Below, one piece after another: positions 1 through 8,535 of a stretch of DNA of 64,000 nt (positions are counted from its first letter, which is position 1; each line of letters opens with the position of its first letter). The notes below the pieces were generated by a model. It searched no databases, had not been told where the DNA came from, and saw nothing but the letters and a program-made list of their open reading frames with translations. A program made the translations under genes and the position numbers. The stretch covers positions 558,001-622,000 of the forward strand of contig NZ_CBDAQN010000001.1 of NCBI RefSeq assembly GCF_965199065.1, read 5' to 3'. This DNA is from Acidisoma sp965199065 (lineage in GTDB: Bacteria; Pseudomonadota; Alphaproteobacteria; Acetobacterales; Acetobacteraceae).

Positions 1-1112
1 TGGCCGGCTTCTCCTGCCTCGCGGTGGAGTGCCAGCCAAGCCGCATCGAGATGAGGCTGCGCACGCGCTATCTCGATGTGCAAGCCAAGGACCTCGACGA
101 TGCGCTCGCCATCATCGCTCGCGCCACAGCCGAGAAGAAGCCGGTGTCGGTCGGCTTGCTCGGCAATGCGGCGGAGCTATTTCCCGAGCTGGTGCGGCGC
201 GGCGTGAAGCCCGACGTGGTGACGGATCAGACGTCGGCGCACGATCCCCTCAACGGTTATCTGCCGGCGGGCTGGTCGGTCGCGCAATGGGAGGAAAAGC
301 GCGAGCGCGACCCGGCGGCGGTGACGGCGGCGGCGCGCGCCAGCATGGCGGTGCAGGTGCGCGCGATGCTCGACTTCTGGCGGATGGGCGTGCCCGTGCT
401 CGACTACGGCAACAACATCCGTCAGGTGGCGAAGGATGAAGGCGTGGCCGACGCTTTCGATTTCCCCGGTTTTGTGCCGGCGTATATCCGGCCATTATTC
501 TGCCGGGGCGTCGGACCGTTCCGCTGGGCGGCGCTGTCAGGCGACCCCGAGGACATCTACAAGACCGACGCGAAGGTGCGGGAGATTCTCCCTGACAACG
601 CGCACCTCCATCACTGGCTGGACATGGCCCGCGAGCGCATATCGTTTCAGGGGCTGCCGGCGCGGATTTGCTGGGTTGGCCTCGGCGACCGGCACCGTCT
701 CGGGCTCGCCTTCAACGAGATGGTGGCGAGTGGTGAGTTGAAGGCACCGATCGTGATCGGGCGCGATCATCTGGATTCGGGATCGGTCGCAAGCCCCAAC
801 CGCGAAACGGAGGCGATGCGCGACGGGTCGGACGCTGTTTCGGACTGGCCTTTACTCAACGCGCTGCTCAACACGGCATCCGGCGCGACCTGGGTGTCTC
901 TGCATCATGGCGGCGGTGTAGGGATGGGCTACTCTCAGCACGCGGGGATGGTCATCGTGGCGGACGGCACGCCCGATGCGGCGCGAAGGTTGGCGCGCGT
1001 GCTGTGGAACGACCCGGCGACGGGCGTGATGCGGCATGCCGACGCTGGCTACGAGACGGCGGTTGCGTGCGCGCGCGAGAAGGGTTTGGACCTGCCGGGC
1101 ATCTTGGGGTGA
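1..1112 (+). CDS. hutU: Urocanate hydratase, C-terminal part (5' end outside window)
   Basis: Cytosolic enzyme of histidine degradation that hydrates urocanate to imidazolone propionate with tightly bound NAD. The frame is open to the left window edge, so only about 370 C-terminal residues of a family of roughly 555 are seen. Recognisable urocanase stretches are ARIE-like RIEMRLRTRYLD near the start, DVVTDQTSAHDPLNGYLP, GVGPFRWAALSGDPEDIY and the C-terminal GGGVGMGYSQHAG segment. HutF and HutD lie 4 kb downstream on the same strand, which supports the assignment. A kinase gene separates them. The 3' end looks intact with a TGA stop. Confidence 0.95.
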   Translation, partial: AGFSCLAVECQPSRIEMRLRTRYLDVQAKDLDDALAIIARATAEKKPVSVGLLGNAAELFPELVRRGVKPDVVTDQTSAHDPLNGYLPAGWSVAQWEEKRERDPAAVTAAARASMAVQVRAMLDFWRMGVPVLDYGNNIRQVAKDEGVADAFDFPGFVPAYIRPLFCRGVGPFRWAALSGDPEDIYKTDAKVREILPDNAHLHHWLDMARERISFQGLPARICWVGLGDRHRLGLAFNEMVASGELKAPIVIGRDHLDSGSVASPNRETEAMRDGSDAVSDWPLLNALLNTASGATWVSLHHGGGVGMGYSQHAGMVIVADGTPDAARRLARVLWNDPATGVMRHADAGYETAVACAREKGLDLPGILG

Positions 1113-1123
1113 AGTCGGGGTGG

Positions 1124-1142
1124 GAGCGACAGCTCTTTTTTT
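1124..1142 (+). terminator. Possible short intrinsic terminator after hutU
   Basis: A four-base GAGC/GCTC stem with a GACA loop is followed directly by seven T residues, twelve bases after the hutU stop. G-U pairs could extend the stem into the T-run. The stem is weak, so this is only a candidate. Confidence 0.35.
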
Positions 1143-1167
1143 CAAATTGAAACGATACGCCTCTTTT

Positions 1168-1192
1168 GGAACTGGTCTTCCTAGGTTCCGTC
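1168..1192 (+). promoter_or_regulatory. Candidate EcfG-type (general stress sigma) promoter
   Basis: GGAAC, 16 bases, then CGTC. The alphaproteobacterial EcfG consensus is GGAAC, 16-17 bases, CGTT, so there is one mismatch in the -10. It lies about 155 bases before the start of the PAS kinase and points at it. GGAAC and GTTCC also form a small inverted repeat here, so another function is possible. Confidence 0.4.
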
Positions 1193-1346
1193 GCGAGCGG
1201 TAGCGTAGCGGCTGATCCGAATGTGACTGTAGCCCCGGTCACGTTCTCGGTGCGCCCGCCGAACCGGTCCTTAACCCATTGACAGGCGAGCGCCTGCGAT
1301 GAATAGCCTTTGTTAGGTTCAGACGGACTGGCATGATAGTAATCTG

Positions 1347-4300
1347 ATGGAGATACCGCAGACGCATGCTGGATCCGCTCCAGTGCCCCCGCTGGATTTC
1401 CTGGTAAATGCAGGTGAACTCGGGCAGCTGATCGGCAGGTTTGACTGGGCAGCAACGTCAGTCGGACCCATCGCTACCTGGCCCGGCTACCTCAGGACTA
1501 CGATCTCCACTATATTGCGCTCGCCTGTGCCGATCGTAACCTTGTGGAACTGCGACGGCGTCATGATCTACAATGACGCCTATTCGAAGGTCGCCGCAGG
1601 GCGGCACCCGCATCTGCTCGGTTCGCGCGTCCGCGAAGGCTGGCCCGAGGTCGCAGACTTCAACGACAACGTCATGACCGTCGTCCTCGCTGGCGGAACT
1701 CTCTCCTACCGTGCGCAGGAACTCACCTTGTTCCGCCGTGGCCGCGCGGAGCAGGTCTGGCTCGACCTCGATTACTCTCCGGTTCTGGATGAACGGAATA
1801 GTCCGGCCGGCGTCATCGCCATCGTCATCGAAGTGACGGGAAGGGTGCTGGCCGAGCGACGGCTGCATGCTGAGCGCAAGCAGTTTGGCCAGATGTTTGA
1901 CCAGTCACCGAGCTTCATGTCCCTTAAATACGGTCCGGAGCACCGGGTCGAGGTTGCGAACCCCGCCTATCGCCGGCTGATGGGCGGCCGCAACTTTATT
2001 GGCCAGCCGATGAGCGAGGCGTTCCCGGAAGTGGCCGCGCAAGGCTACAAGGCTCTGCTCGACAGGACCTATGTCACGGGCAACACGCATAGCGCCACGG
2101 CCGCATCGCTCAAGATCGAGCGCGTTCCGGGGGAGCCGCTTGATGAGCGCTTCATAGACTTCGTCTACCAGCCCATCCGCGACGAAGAAGACCGGATCAT
2201 CGGAATTTTCGCGCAAGGTAACGATGTCACCGACCGTGTACTCGCGGAGCGCATGGCGCACGAGAAAGATGCGAACTTAAAGGCTCTCACCGAGATCATG
2301 CCGAACCACCTGTGGACGGCGCGACCAGATGGAGTGGTCGACTGGGTCAACGAGAGGGCGATCGAGTATTTTGGCCTCAGCAACCTCGGCCATGGCGAAG
2401 ACGCTTGGCTCGACATCGTCCATCCCGATGACCGGGCAACCGCCGAGCTCGCCTACAAAACTGCGCTTCGTAACTCTTCCCCCTACGAGACGGAATTTCG
2501 GGCGCACCGCCACGACGGCGCCTACCGGTGGTTCCTCGCTCGTGCCGTTCCGGTGCGTGGCGCGGACAACGCCATCGAACGCTGGGTAGGCACCAATACC
2601 GACATCCATGAAAGGAAGATGGCGGAGGACGCCAACGCGCGGGACCGGGACCGGCTGTGGCAGCTCAGCCAGGAACTGCTGCTCGTCTCCGATCTCGAGG
2701 GGGCGATCACCGCGGTCAACCCGGCCGTGACCCGCATCCTCGGCTGGGACGAGGACGAGTTCGTTGGGCGTAACGTCCTTCGCTTCATCCATGCCGATGA
2801 TCTGGAGCGCTCGCGCGCCGGGCTTGGCCGGCTGGCCGATGGGCAAAGCATTCAGGGCTTCGAGAACCGCTTCCGGGCGAAGGACGGCGGCTTTCGGCTG
2901 ATGGCGTGGGCGGCGGTGCCGGATGCCGGGCGCATTCACGCCATCGGGCGCGACATGACCGTGGAACATGCGGTGCGGAGCGAGCGCGAGCGCAGTTGGA
3001 CGCTCTCGCCCGTCATCAAGGCAATCACGACCGTGAGCGGCCAGACGCTGGCGGTCAATCCTGCCTGGAGCAAGCTGCTCGGCTGGACCGAGGCGGAGGC
3101 ATTCGGACGCCACATCAACGAGTTCCTGGCGCCGGAGGGGCTGGAGGAAGCGATGACGGGCATCGCGCAGCTTCGCGACGGCGTGACCATGGCGGATTAC
3201 GAGACGCTTTCGCTGACCAAATCGGGGGAACGCCGGCGGATCACCTGGACGACAATGCGGGAGGGCGACATCATTCATGCCTTCGGCCGGGATGTGACAG
3301 CCGAACGGCGGGCCGCCGAGGCGCTGGCCGCCAGCCGGGCCGAGCGCGATCGCATCTGGAACACGACCAACGACCTCATGGGCGTCGCCGGACAGGATGG
3401 TTACCTTAGGTCCGTCAATCCGGCGTGGCGCCGTCTGCTCGGCTACGACGAGGCCACCTTGCTGAGCCGTCCGTTCCTCGATTTCATTGCGGTCACCGAC
3501 CACGAGCGTGTGCTTGCGGCGCTGGCGCAGCTGGCGCGGGGGGAAGGCGTGACCGAGTTTGAGGACCAACTGGTTCACGCGGACGGCCAAAGCTCGCTCA
3601 TCGCCTGGAACGCCGAACCGATGGGCGACACCTTCCATGTCGTCGGCCGGAACGTGACTGGCCAGCGGCAGGCGGAGGAAGCTCTCCGGCAAAGCCAGAA
3701 GATGGAGGCGGTGGGACAGCTGACCGGCGGCATCGCCCATGATTTCAACAATCTGCTGCAGGGCATCACGGGCAGCCTGGACCTTCTGGAGAAGCGGCTG
3801 GCGCAGGGCCGGCTGAGCGACCTCAACCGTTTCATCACCGGGGCGATGGGGGCGGCCAATCGTGCGGCGGCGCTCACGCACCGGCTTCTGGCCTTTTCGC
3901 GGCGGCAGCCGCTCGATCCGAAACCGGTTTCGGCCAATCCGCTTGTGGGCTCGATGGAGGATCTGCTCAGGCGGACGCTGGGCGAGCGCATCGACCTCCG
4001 CCTCGATCTTGCAGCCGATCTATGGCCGACCCTGTGCGACCCGCATCAGCTCGAGAATGCCGTGCTCAACCTCGCGATCAATGGGCGGGATGCGATGCCG
4101 GATGGGGGCACCCTCACCATCGAAACCGCCAACTGCGATCTTGACGAGAATTCGCCGCACTGGTCCCGGGACATGGAGCCGGGCGCCTATGTCTCCATCA
4201 CCGTGACCGATACCGGCATCGGCATGAGCCAGGAGACAATCGAGAAGGCGTTCGATCCTTTTTTCACGACGAAGCCGATCGGCCAGGGAACCGGGCTCGG

Positions 4301-4832
4301 CCTCTCCATGATCTACGGCTTTGTCCGCCAGTCGGAGGGCTACACGAAGATCTTCAGTCAGCTGGGGCAGGGGACATCGTTGACGCTCTTCCTCCCACGC
4401 TATTTTGGCGACCTTGGGGAGGACGAGCCGGGCGACATCACGCTGGGGGCGCCGCCGGACGTGGTCGGCGAGACCATACTGATCATCGAGGATGAGCCGG
4501 TGGTGCGTGGCCTCGTCGTCGAGGTTGTCGGTGATATGGGCTTCATCGCGCTTGAAGCGACAGACGGTCCGGCAGGATTGGAGGTGCTGCAATCGCCCCA
4601 GCGCGTCGATCTACTCATCACCGACGTAGGTTTGCCGGGGCTGAACGGCCGTCAGGTCGCCGATGCCGCGCGGCTGCTTCGCCCGGACCTCAAGGTCATC
4701 TTCATCACCGGTTATGCCGAAATCGCGGCGTCGTCGCAGGGATTTCTTGACCGAGGCATGGCGTTGATCACCAAACCCTTCGCGATGGATGTGCTGGCGG
4801 CGAAGATCAGGGACGTGATCGAGGACAATTAA
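1347..4832 (+). CDS. PAS-repeat hybrid sensor histidine kinase
   Basis: A 1161-residue soluble kinase with no obvious membrane segment. From the N terminus: a PAS-like domain (about 10-160), further PAS domains at about 175-310, 315-430, 440-555, 555-670 and 675-785, then a HisKA box with the phospho-acceptor in IAHDFNNLL (His798), an HATPase_c domain (N box NLAINGRDAM, then DTGIGM and GTGLGLS), and a C-terminal receiver domain with Asp1093 in LLITDVGLPG and a conserved Lys in TKPF. This is the HPK4-like hybrid type. PAS domains 4-6 resemble one another (VNPA/GW or GY, then GRD/GRN near the end), suggesting tandem duplication. No cognate regulator is adjacent. The start ATG has a poor ribosome site. 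The ligand is unknown. The gene sits between hut genes but nothing in the sequence ties it to histidine. Confidence 0.9.
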   Translation: MEIPQTHAGSAPVPPLDFLVNAGELGQLIGRFDWAATSVGPIATWPGYLRTTISTILRSPVPIVTLWNCDGVMIYNDAYSKVAAGRHPHLLGSRVREGWPEVADFNDNVMTVVLAGGTLSYRAQELTLFRRGRAEQVWLDLDYSPVLDERNSPAGVIAIVIEVTGRVLAERRLHAERKQFGQMFDQSPSFMSLKYGPEHRVEVANPAYRRLMGGRNFIGQPMSEAFPEVAAQGYKALLDRTYVTGNTHSATAASLKIERVPGEPLDERFIDFVYQPIRDEEDRIIGIFAQGNDVTDRVLAERMAHEKDANLKALTEIMPNHLWTARPDGVVDWVNERAIEYFGLSNLGHGEDAWLDIVHPDDRATAELAYKTALRNSSPYETEFRAHRHDGAYRWFLARAVPVRGADNAIERWVGTNTDIHERKMAEDANARDRDRLWQLSQELLLVSDLEGAITAVNPAVTRILGWDEDEFVGRNVLRFIHADDLERSRAGLGRLADGQSIQGFENRFRAKDGGFRLMAWAAVPDAGRIHAIGRDMTVEHAVRSERERSWTLSPVIKAITTVSGQTLAVNPAWSKLLGWTEAEAFGRHINEFLAPEGLEEAMTGIAQLRDGVTMADYETLSLTKSGERRRITWTTMREGDIIHAFGRDVTAERRAAEALAASRAERDRIWNTTNDLMGVAGQDGYLRSVNPAWRRLLGYDEATLLSRPFLDFIAVTDHERVLAALAQLARGEGVTEFEDQLVHADGQSSLIAWNAEPMGDTFHVVGRNVTGQRQAEEALRQSQKMEAVGQLTGGIAHDFNNLLQGITGSLDLLEKRLAQGRLSDLNRFITGAMGAANRAAALTHRLLAFSRRQPLDPKPVSANPLVGSMEDLLRRTLGERIDLRLDLAADLWPTLCDPHQLENAVLNLAINGRDAMPDGGTLTIETANCDLDENSPHWSRDMEPGAYVSITVTDTGIGMSQETIEKAFDPFFTTKPIGQGTGLGLSMIYGFVRQSEGYTKIFSQLGQGTSLTLFLPRYFGDLGEDEPGDITLGAPPDVVGETILIIEDEPVVRGLVVEVVGDMGFIALEATDGPAGLEVLQSPQRVDLLITDVGLPGLNGRQVADAARLLRPDLKVIFITGYAEIAASSQGFLDRGMALITKPFAMDVLAAKIRDVIEDN

Positions 4833-4846
4833 CAGCCGCTACGGCC

Positions 4847-5110
4847 CTACTTCAGCTGACTGTCCTTGCTGCCGCGCCGGTTGAAGCCGAACGTCACCGG
4901 CCGACGATCACGGGCGGACTGGCAGTCGATGCAGAAACGCACGCCCGGCAGCGCACGCCGGCGTGCCTCCGGGATGTCCTCGCCACATTCAGCGCATTCG
5001 AGAGCGCTCGGCCCTTGGGGCATGTTCGCCCGCGCGCGCGCCACCGCATCGGTGACCGTGTCGTCGATCTGATCCTGCACCGCCCCGTCAGGGGCCCATC
5101 CCGTCGCCAT
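4847..5110 (-). CDS. DksA/TraR-family C4 zinc-finger protein
   Basis: An 87-residue protein with the signature CAECG, 17 residues, CIDC near the C terminus, where four cysteines bind zinc. It resembles the short DksA/TraR-like proteins (YbiI type) that act on RNA polymerase secondary channels. It lacks the long N-terminal coiled coil of full-length DksA, so an RNA-polymerase role is family knowledge, not shown here. It is convergent with the kinase (14 bases between stops) and divergent from hutF. Confidence 0.8.
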   Translation of the reverse strand: MATGWAPDGAVQDQIDDTVTDAVARARANMPQGPSALECAECGEDIPEARRRALPGVRFCIDCQSARDRRPVTFGFNRRGSKDSQLK

Positions 5111-5185
5111 CGTCCAGCCCGATATGTGAAGCGCCTTGCCCCTGTCATATAGGGATTATCGTTGCTTCACCCAAGGAGTCCCGAC

Positions 5186-6562
5186 ATGCCCAGCCTGCTG
5201 GCACCCTCCGCCATGCTGCCCTCCGGCTGGGCGCGGGACGTGCGGATCGATATCTCGCCCGATGGCACTATCACGGGGGTCACGCCGAACGCGTCCACGC
5301 GCGGCGGCGAGAGGGTCGAGCGGGTCGGCGGCCCCGTCGTGCCCGGTATTCCGAACCTCCACTCCCATGCCTTCCAGCGCGCGATGGCGGGTCTCGCCGA
5401 GAAGCGGCGGGATCCAGCCGATAGCTTCTGGACCTGGCGGGAGGCGATGTATCGCGTGGCTCACGCCGTGACGCCCGACGCCCTGGGCGCGATCGCGCGC
5501 TTCCTCTTCATCGAGATGCTCAAGGCCGGCTACACGACCGCCGGCGAGTTCCACTACCTCCACAACGATCTTGACGGCGTGCCGTATGCCGATCCGGCGG
5601 AAATGTCGGCGCGCCTCATCTATGCGGCCGCTGAGACCGGAATGGCGCTGACGGTCATGCCGGTTCTCTACATGCGGGCGGGCTTCGACGACGCTCCGCT
5701 GGAGCCAGCTCAGCGGCGCTTCATGGCCGACGAGGATCGGCTGCTGGCCATCCTCGAGTCGCTGCGCTGGCATGGACGAAATTCGGCAACGCTGCAGGTC
5801 GGCATCGCCCCGCATTCGTTGCGCGCTGTGCCCGTGGAGGTGGTGCGGCAGGTCGCCGCCGCCCTCCCCGAGGACACCACGATCCACATTCACGTCGCCG
5901 AGCAAATCCGGGAAGTGGAGGACTGCATCGTCGCGACGGGCGCCCGGCCGGTGGAGCTGCTGATGGCGGAGGCGCCGGTCGGCCCCTCCTGGTGCCTCAT
6001 CCACGCGACCCATGTGGGGGCGGACGAGCTGGCGGATATCGCGGCCAGCGGGGCGGTCGCCGGGCTGTGTCCGATCACCGAGGCCAATCTCGGTGACGGG
6101 GTGTTTCCGCTGGGCGAGTTCCTGACCGTCGGCGGTCGCTTCGGGGTCGGCTCCGATAGCAACATTGCGCTCAACCCGTGGGAGGAACTGCGCCTGCTCG
6201 AGTACGGCCAGCGGCTTGTGCATGGGCGGCGCTGCCTGTCGATGCCCGAGGATGGCACGGGATCGGTAGGTGGCGCGCTATGGCGGGCGGCGCTTGCGGG
6301 CGGGGCCGCGGCTTTGCATCAGCCGGTGGGTGTGATCGCGCCCGGCTTTCGCGCCGATCTGCTGGTGCTGGACCGTGACCGGCTGGCCCAGCCCGAGGCC
6401 GAGGAGGACGACATCCTCGACAGCGCCGTCTTCGGAGGTGCGGCTCTGCCGGTCCGGGACGTGATGGTGGCGGGCATCTGGCGCGTCTCGGGCGGCCGCC
6501 ATGCCTTGGAGGAACCCGCCCGTGCCGCCTTCCTCGCGGCCTTGCGGCAGATCGCCGAATGA
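5186..6562 (+). CDS. hutF: N-formimino-L-glutamate deiminase
   Basis: Amidohydrolase-superfamily enzyme that deiminates N-formimino-glutamate to N-formyl-glutamate in the five-step histidine pathway. The 458-residue length matches the family. The metal-binding HxH is at His59/His61 in GIPNLHSHAFQRAM, a HutF hallmark. Further signatures are TTAGEFHYLHN, the HIHVAEQ histidines and GVGSDSN near the C-terminal metal Asp. ATG at 5186 is chosen over an upstream TTG because AAGGAG lies 7 bases before it. HutD overlaps its stop by ATGA, so the two are translationally coupled. HutF implies the formylglutamate branch, which would need HutG elsewhere. Confidence 0.95.
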   Translation: MPSLLAPSAMLPSGWARDVRIDISPDGTITGVTPNASTRGGERVERVGGPVVPGIPNLHSHAFQRAMAGLAEKRRDPADSFWTWREAMYRVAHAVTPDALGAIARFLFIEMLKAGYTTAGEFHYLHNDLDGVPYADPAEMSARLIYAAAETGMALTVMPVLYMRAGFDDAPLEPAQRRFMADEDRLLAILESLRWHGRNSATLQVGIAPHSLRAVPVEVVRQVAAALPEDTTIHIHVAEQIREVEDCIVATGARPVELLMAEAPVGPSWCLIHATHVGADELADIAASGAVAGLCPITEANLGDGVFPLGEFLTVGGRFGVGSDSNIALNPWEELRLLEYGQRLVHGRRCLSMPEDGTGSVGGALWRAALAGGAAALHQPVGVIAPGFRADLLVLDRDRLAQPEAEEDDILDSAVFGGAALPVRDVMVAGIWRVSGGRHALEEPARAAFLAALRQIAE

Positions 6563-7155
6563 GCCTCTGGAGGTTGATCCCGGCGCGCGATTTCCGCCCG
6601 ATGCCTTGGCGCAATGGTGGCGGCACGACGTGGGAGATCACGCGCGGCCGGGTGGACGGCCGGGTCCAAGGCCCCTCCGATAGTGACTGGCATTGGCGGT
6701 TCAGCCTGGCCGAAATCGCGGCGGACGGCCCGTTCTCGGCGTTCCCTCACAAGGACCGGCTGTTGACGGTGGTTAGGGGCGAGGGGATCAGGCTGACCAT
6801 CGACGGGGGCGAGCCTCGACGATTGGGCCTCGGCGACTGTATCCAATTCGAAGGCGAGGCTGCTATCGGCTGTAAGCTGGTGGCCGGCCCCACGCGGGAT
6901 CTCAACCTCATGGTTGATCGGCGGGTCGCCCGGCTGGTGCCGGGCGGCGAGGAACGGCGGATTGCGGCGGAGGAGGACGATACGATCGTCCTCTACGCCC
7001 TGGAGGAGGTTGTGTTGCGGGTTGCGGCTGAGCGGCTGGTTGTGGGGGCGGGCGATGCCATCGTCTGGAATAGTGGCGAGGTCCTCGGGGCAAAAGCGGA
7101 GATCGAGCGCGGTCGCGCGGTCTGGGCACGGGTCGCGCGGCTGGCCGCACCATGA
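6559..7155 (+). CDS. hutD: HutD family protein
   Basis: A 198-residue cupin-fold protein of the HutD family. It opens with the typical pattern of LIPARDFRPMPWRNGGGTTWEI and later has FPHKDRLLTVVRGEG and the HutD-like DLNLMVDR segment. HutD is found in hut operons of proteobacteria. It is thought to limit pathway flux through urocanate or formimino-glutamate binding, but its chemistry is not settled. It overlaps hutF upstream and the lipoprotein gene downstream, both by ATGA, so the three form one operon. Confidence 0.92.
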   Translation: MSLWRLIPARDFRPMPWRNGGGTTWEITRGRVDGRVQGPSDSDWHWRFSLAEIAADGPFSAFPHKDRLLTVVRGEGIRLTIDGGEPRRLGLGDCIQFEGEAAIGCKLVAGPTRDLNLMVDRRVARLVPGGEERRIAAEEDDTIVLYALEEVVLRVAAERLVVGAGDAIVWNSGEVLGAKAEIERGRAVWARVARLAAP

Positions 7156-7478
7156 GGCTGCTGAGCGTGGCGATGACGGCCAGCCTGATCATGGCGGGGC
7201 TCATCGGCTGTGCCTCCAGCCATACCCGGGCAAGGCACGTCTATGCCTACCCCAAGCACGCCTACAGCGAGGCGGTATCGCATCGCCACGCTTATCCGCA
7301 TGTCCAAGCGCACGCGCGGACCCGCGAGCGCGGGCATCGCTACGGCGAGCGTCACGTCTATAAGCGGATTTACAGGCCGCCTCCGCCCATTCCGGGGCGG
7401 ACGCCGGACGGGCGGTATGTTCTGCCTGGCGGACTGGAGTCTGTTTGTGCGGGCGGAACGCCTCCCCCCTGTCAGTAG
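7152..7478 (+). CDS. Small histidine/arginine/tyrosine-rich lipoprotein
   Basis: Unrecognised 108-residue protein. The N terminus is a lipoprotein signal with lipobox LIGC (Cys20), so it should be a lipid-anchored envelope protein. The mature part holds nine histidines together with many Arg and Tyr, in YPKHAY / SHRHAYPH-type repeats, and ends in a proline-rich tail. Its ATG overlaps the hutD stop, which argues for co-expression with the hut genes. The histidines could bind metal, but no family motif is visible. The composition also resembles small PXPV-type low-complexity lipoproteins. Confidence 0.65.
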   Translation: MRLLSVAMTASLIMAGLIGCASSHTRARHVYAYPKHAYSEAVSHRHAYPHVQAHARTRERGHRYGERHVYKRIYRPPPPIPGRTPDGRYVLPGGLESVCAGGTPPPCQ

Positions 7479-7516
7479 GGAGCGTTCTCGCGGCCTTGAC
7501 GTCATGGGAAGCTCAC

Positions 7517-8008
7517 ATGCTGAACCGGGAACCGCGGCTCGCCACGTTGCGCGACCGCCAAGCAGTCGAAGATATCGTCCGGACCGCCTACTCCGGATAT
7601 GTCGCCAGGATCGGCCGGGAACCCGGACCGATGCTCGACGACTATGGCGCGTTGATCGAAGAACGCCGCGTCACCGTTCTTGAGCATGACGGGGTGGTGC
7701 AGGCGATCCTCGTGCTCATCCCTCAGGCGGACGGGCTGCTGCTCGACAACGTGGCCGTCGCTCCGGCGGCTCAAGGCCTGGGATCAGGTCGCAGGCTGTT
7801 GCAGTTCGCAGAGGAGGTTGCCGTGGCGTCCGGCTTCCGCACGATCAGCCTCTACACCAACGAGGCCATGACCGAGAACATCGCGCTCTACGCGCGTTTG
7901 GGCTACGTCGAGACGCACCGGGCGGAGGAGAAGGGCTTCCGGCGCGTCTACATGGCCAAGCAACTTCCTTGCACGGCAGCGCCGCGGACCACGCGAGCCG
8001 GGACATGA
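7517..8008 (+). CDS. GNAT family N-acetyltransferase
   Basis: A 163-residue GNAT-fold acetyltransferase. The acetyl-CoA pyrophosphate loop is seen as VAPAAQGLGSGRRLL (Q/R-x-x-G-x-G/A type), and NIALYARLGYVE is the usual motif B end. The substrate is unknown. The start at 7517 is chosen because earlier in-frame codons run into the preceding gene and read as unrelated sequence. The stop overlaps a possible ATG at 8005 of the next gene. Confidence 0.85.
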   Translation: MLNREPRLATLRDRQAVEDIVRTAYSGYVARIGREPGPMLDDYGALIEERRVTVLEHDGVVQAILVLIPQADGLLLDNVAVAPAAQGLGSGRRLLQFAEEVAVASGFRTISLYTNEAMTENIALYARLGYVETHRAEEKGFRRVYMAKQLPCTAAPRTTRAGT

Positions 8009-8022
8009 CAGGAGCGAGCGAC

Positions 8023-8526
8023 ATGGCGGATGAAACCGGCTCAGGCGTCACGGACGGGGAGATCGGCATTCTCGCCCGGCGCAAGATCGAGGCCGGCATC
8101 ATCGCGCCCATCTATGCGGAGATGACGGCGCAACTCGGCGAGGAACGGGCGCAGGCGATCCTTGACCGCGCGATCCGCGAGGCGGCGATGTCCGCGGCTC
8201 GTTCCTTCGCCGCCAGAACGCCCGGCGGGACCAGCCTCCGCAGCTTCCAGGATCTGCTGCACCTCTGGACGCAGGACGATGCGCTCAGCATCGATGTGCT
8301 GAAGGCGAGCGATACCGAGTTCCACTTCAACGTCCGACGCTGCCGCTACGCCGAAACCTACCGCGAGATGGGGCTCGGGCCGATCGGCCATCTTCTGTCG
8401 TGCAACCGGGACGGAGCCTTCTGCGACGGCTACGACGCCCGCATCAAGCTTGAGCGGACGCAGACGCTGATGGGGGGCGCCAGCCATTGCGACTTCCGCT
8501 ACCGGCTGGAAGATAAGCCAGAGTGA
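8023..8526 (+). CDS. L-2-amino-thiazoline-4-carboxylic acid hydrolase family protein
   Basis: A 167-residue protein of the ATC-hydrolase family. Its signature is a run of conserved residues around CRYAETYREMG, then LLSCNRDGAFCDGY and a late GGASHCDFRY. Named members open the thiazoline ring in the bacterial L-cysteine-from-ATC pathway, but most homologues are uncharacterised. ATG 8023 has AGGAG eight bases upstream. An alternative ATG at 8005 overlaps the acetyltransferase stop. Confidence 0.8.
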   Translation: MADETGSGVTDGEIGILARRKIEAGIIAPIYAEMTAQLGEERAQAILDRAIREAAMSAARSFAARTPGGTSLRSFQDLLHLWTQDDALSIDVLKASDTEFHFNVRRCRYAETYREMGLGPIGHLLSCNRDGAFCDGYDARIKLERTQTLMGGASHCDFRYRLEDKPE

Positions 8527-8535
8527 CCCGCTAGG

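Noticed and set aside
2277..3881. 534-codon open frame opposite the histidine kinase
   Set aside because: It mirrors a clear multi-domain kinase, shows no family motif and reflects high GC third positions on the coding strand.
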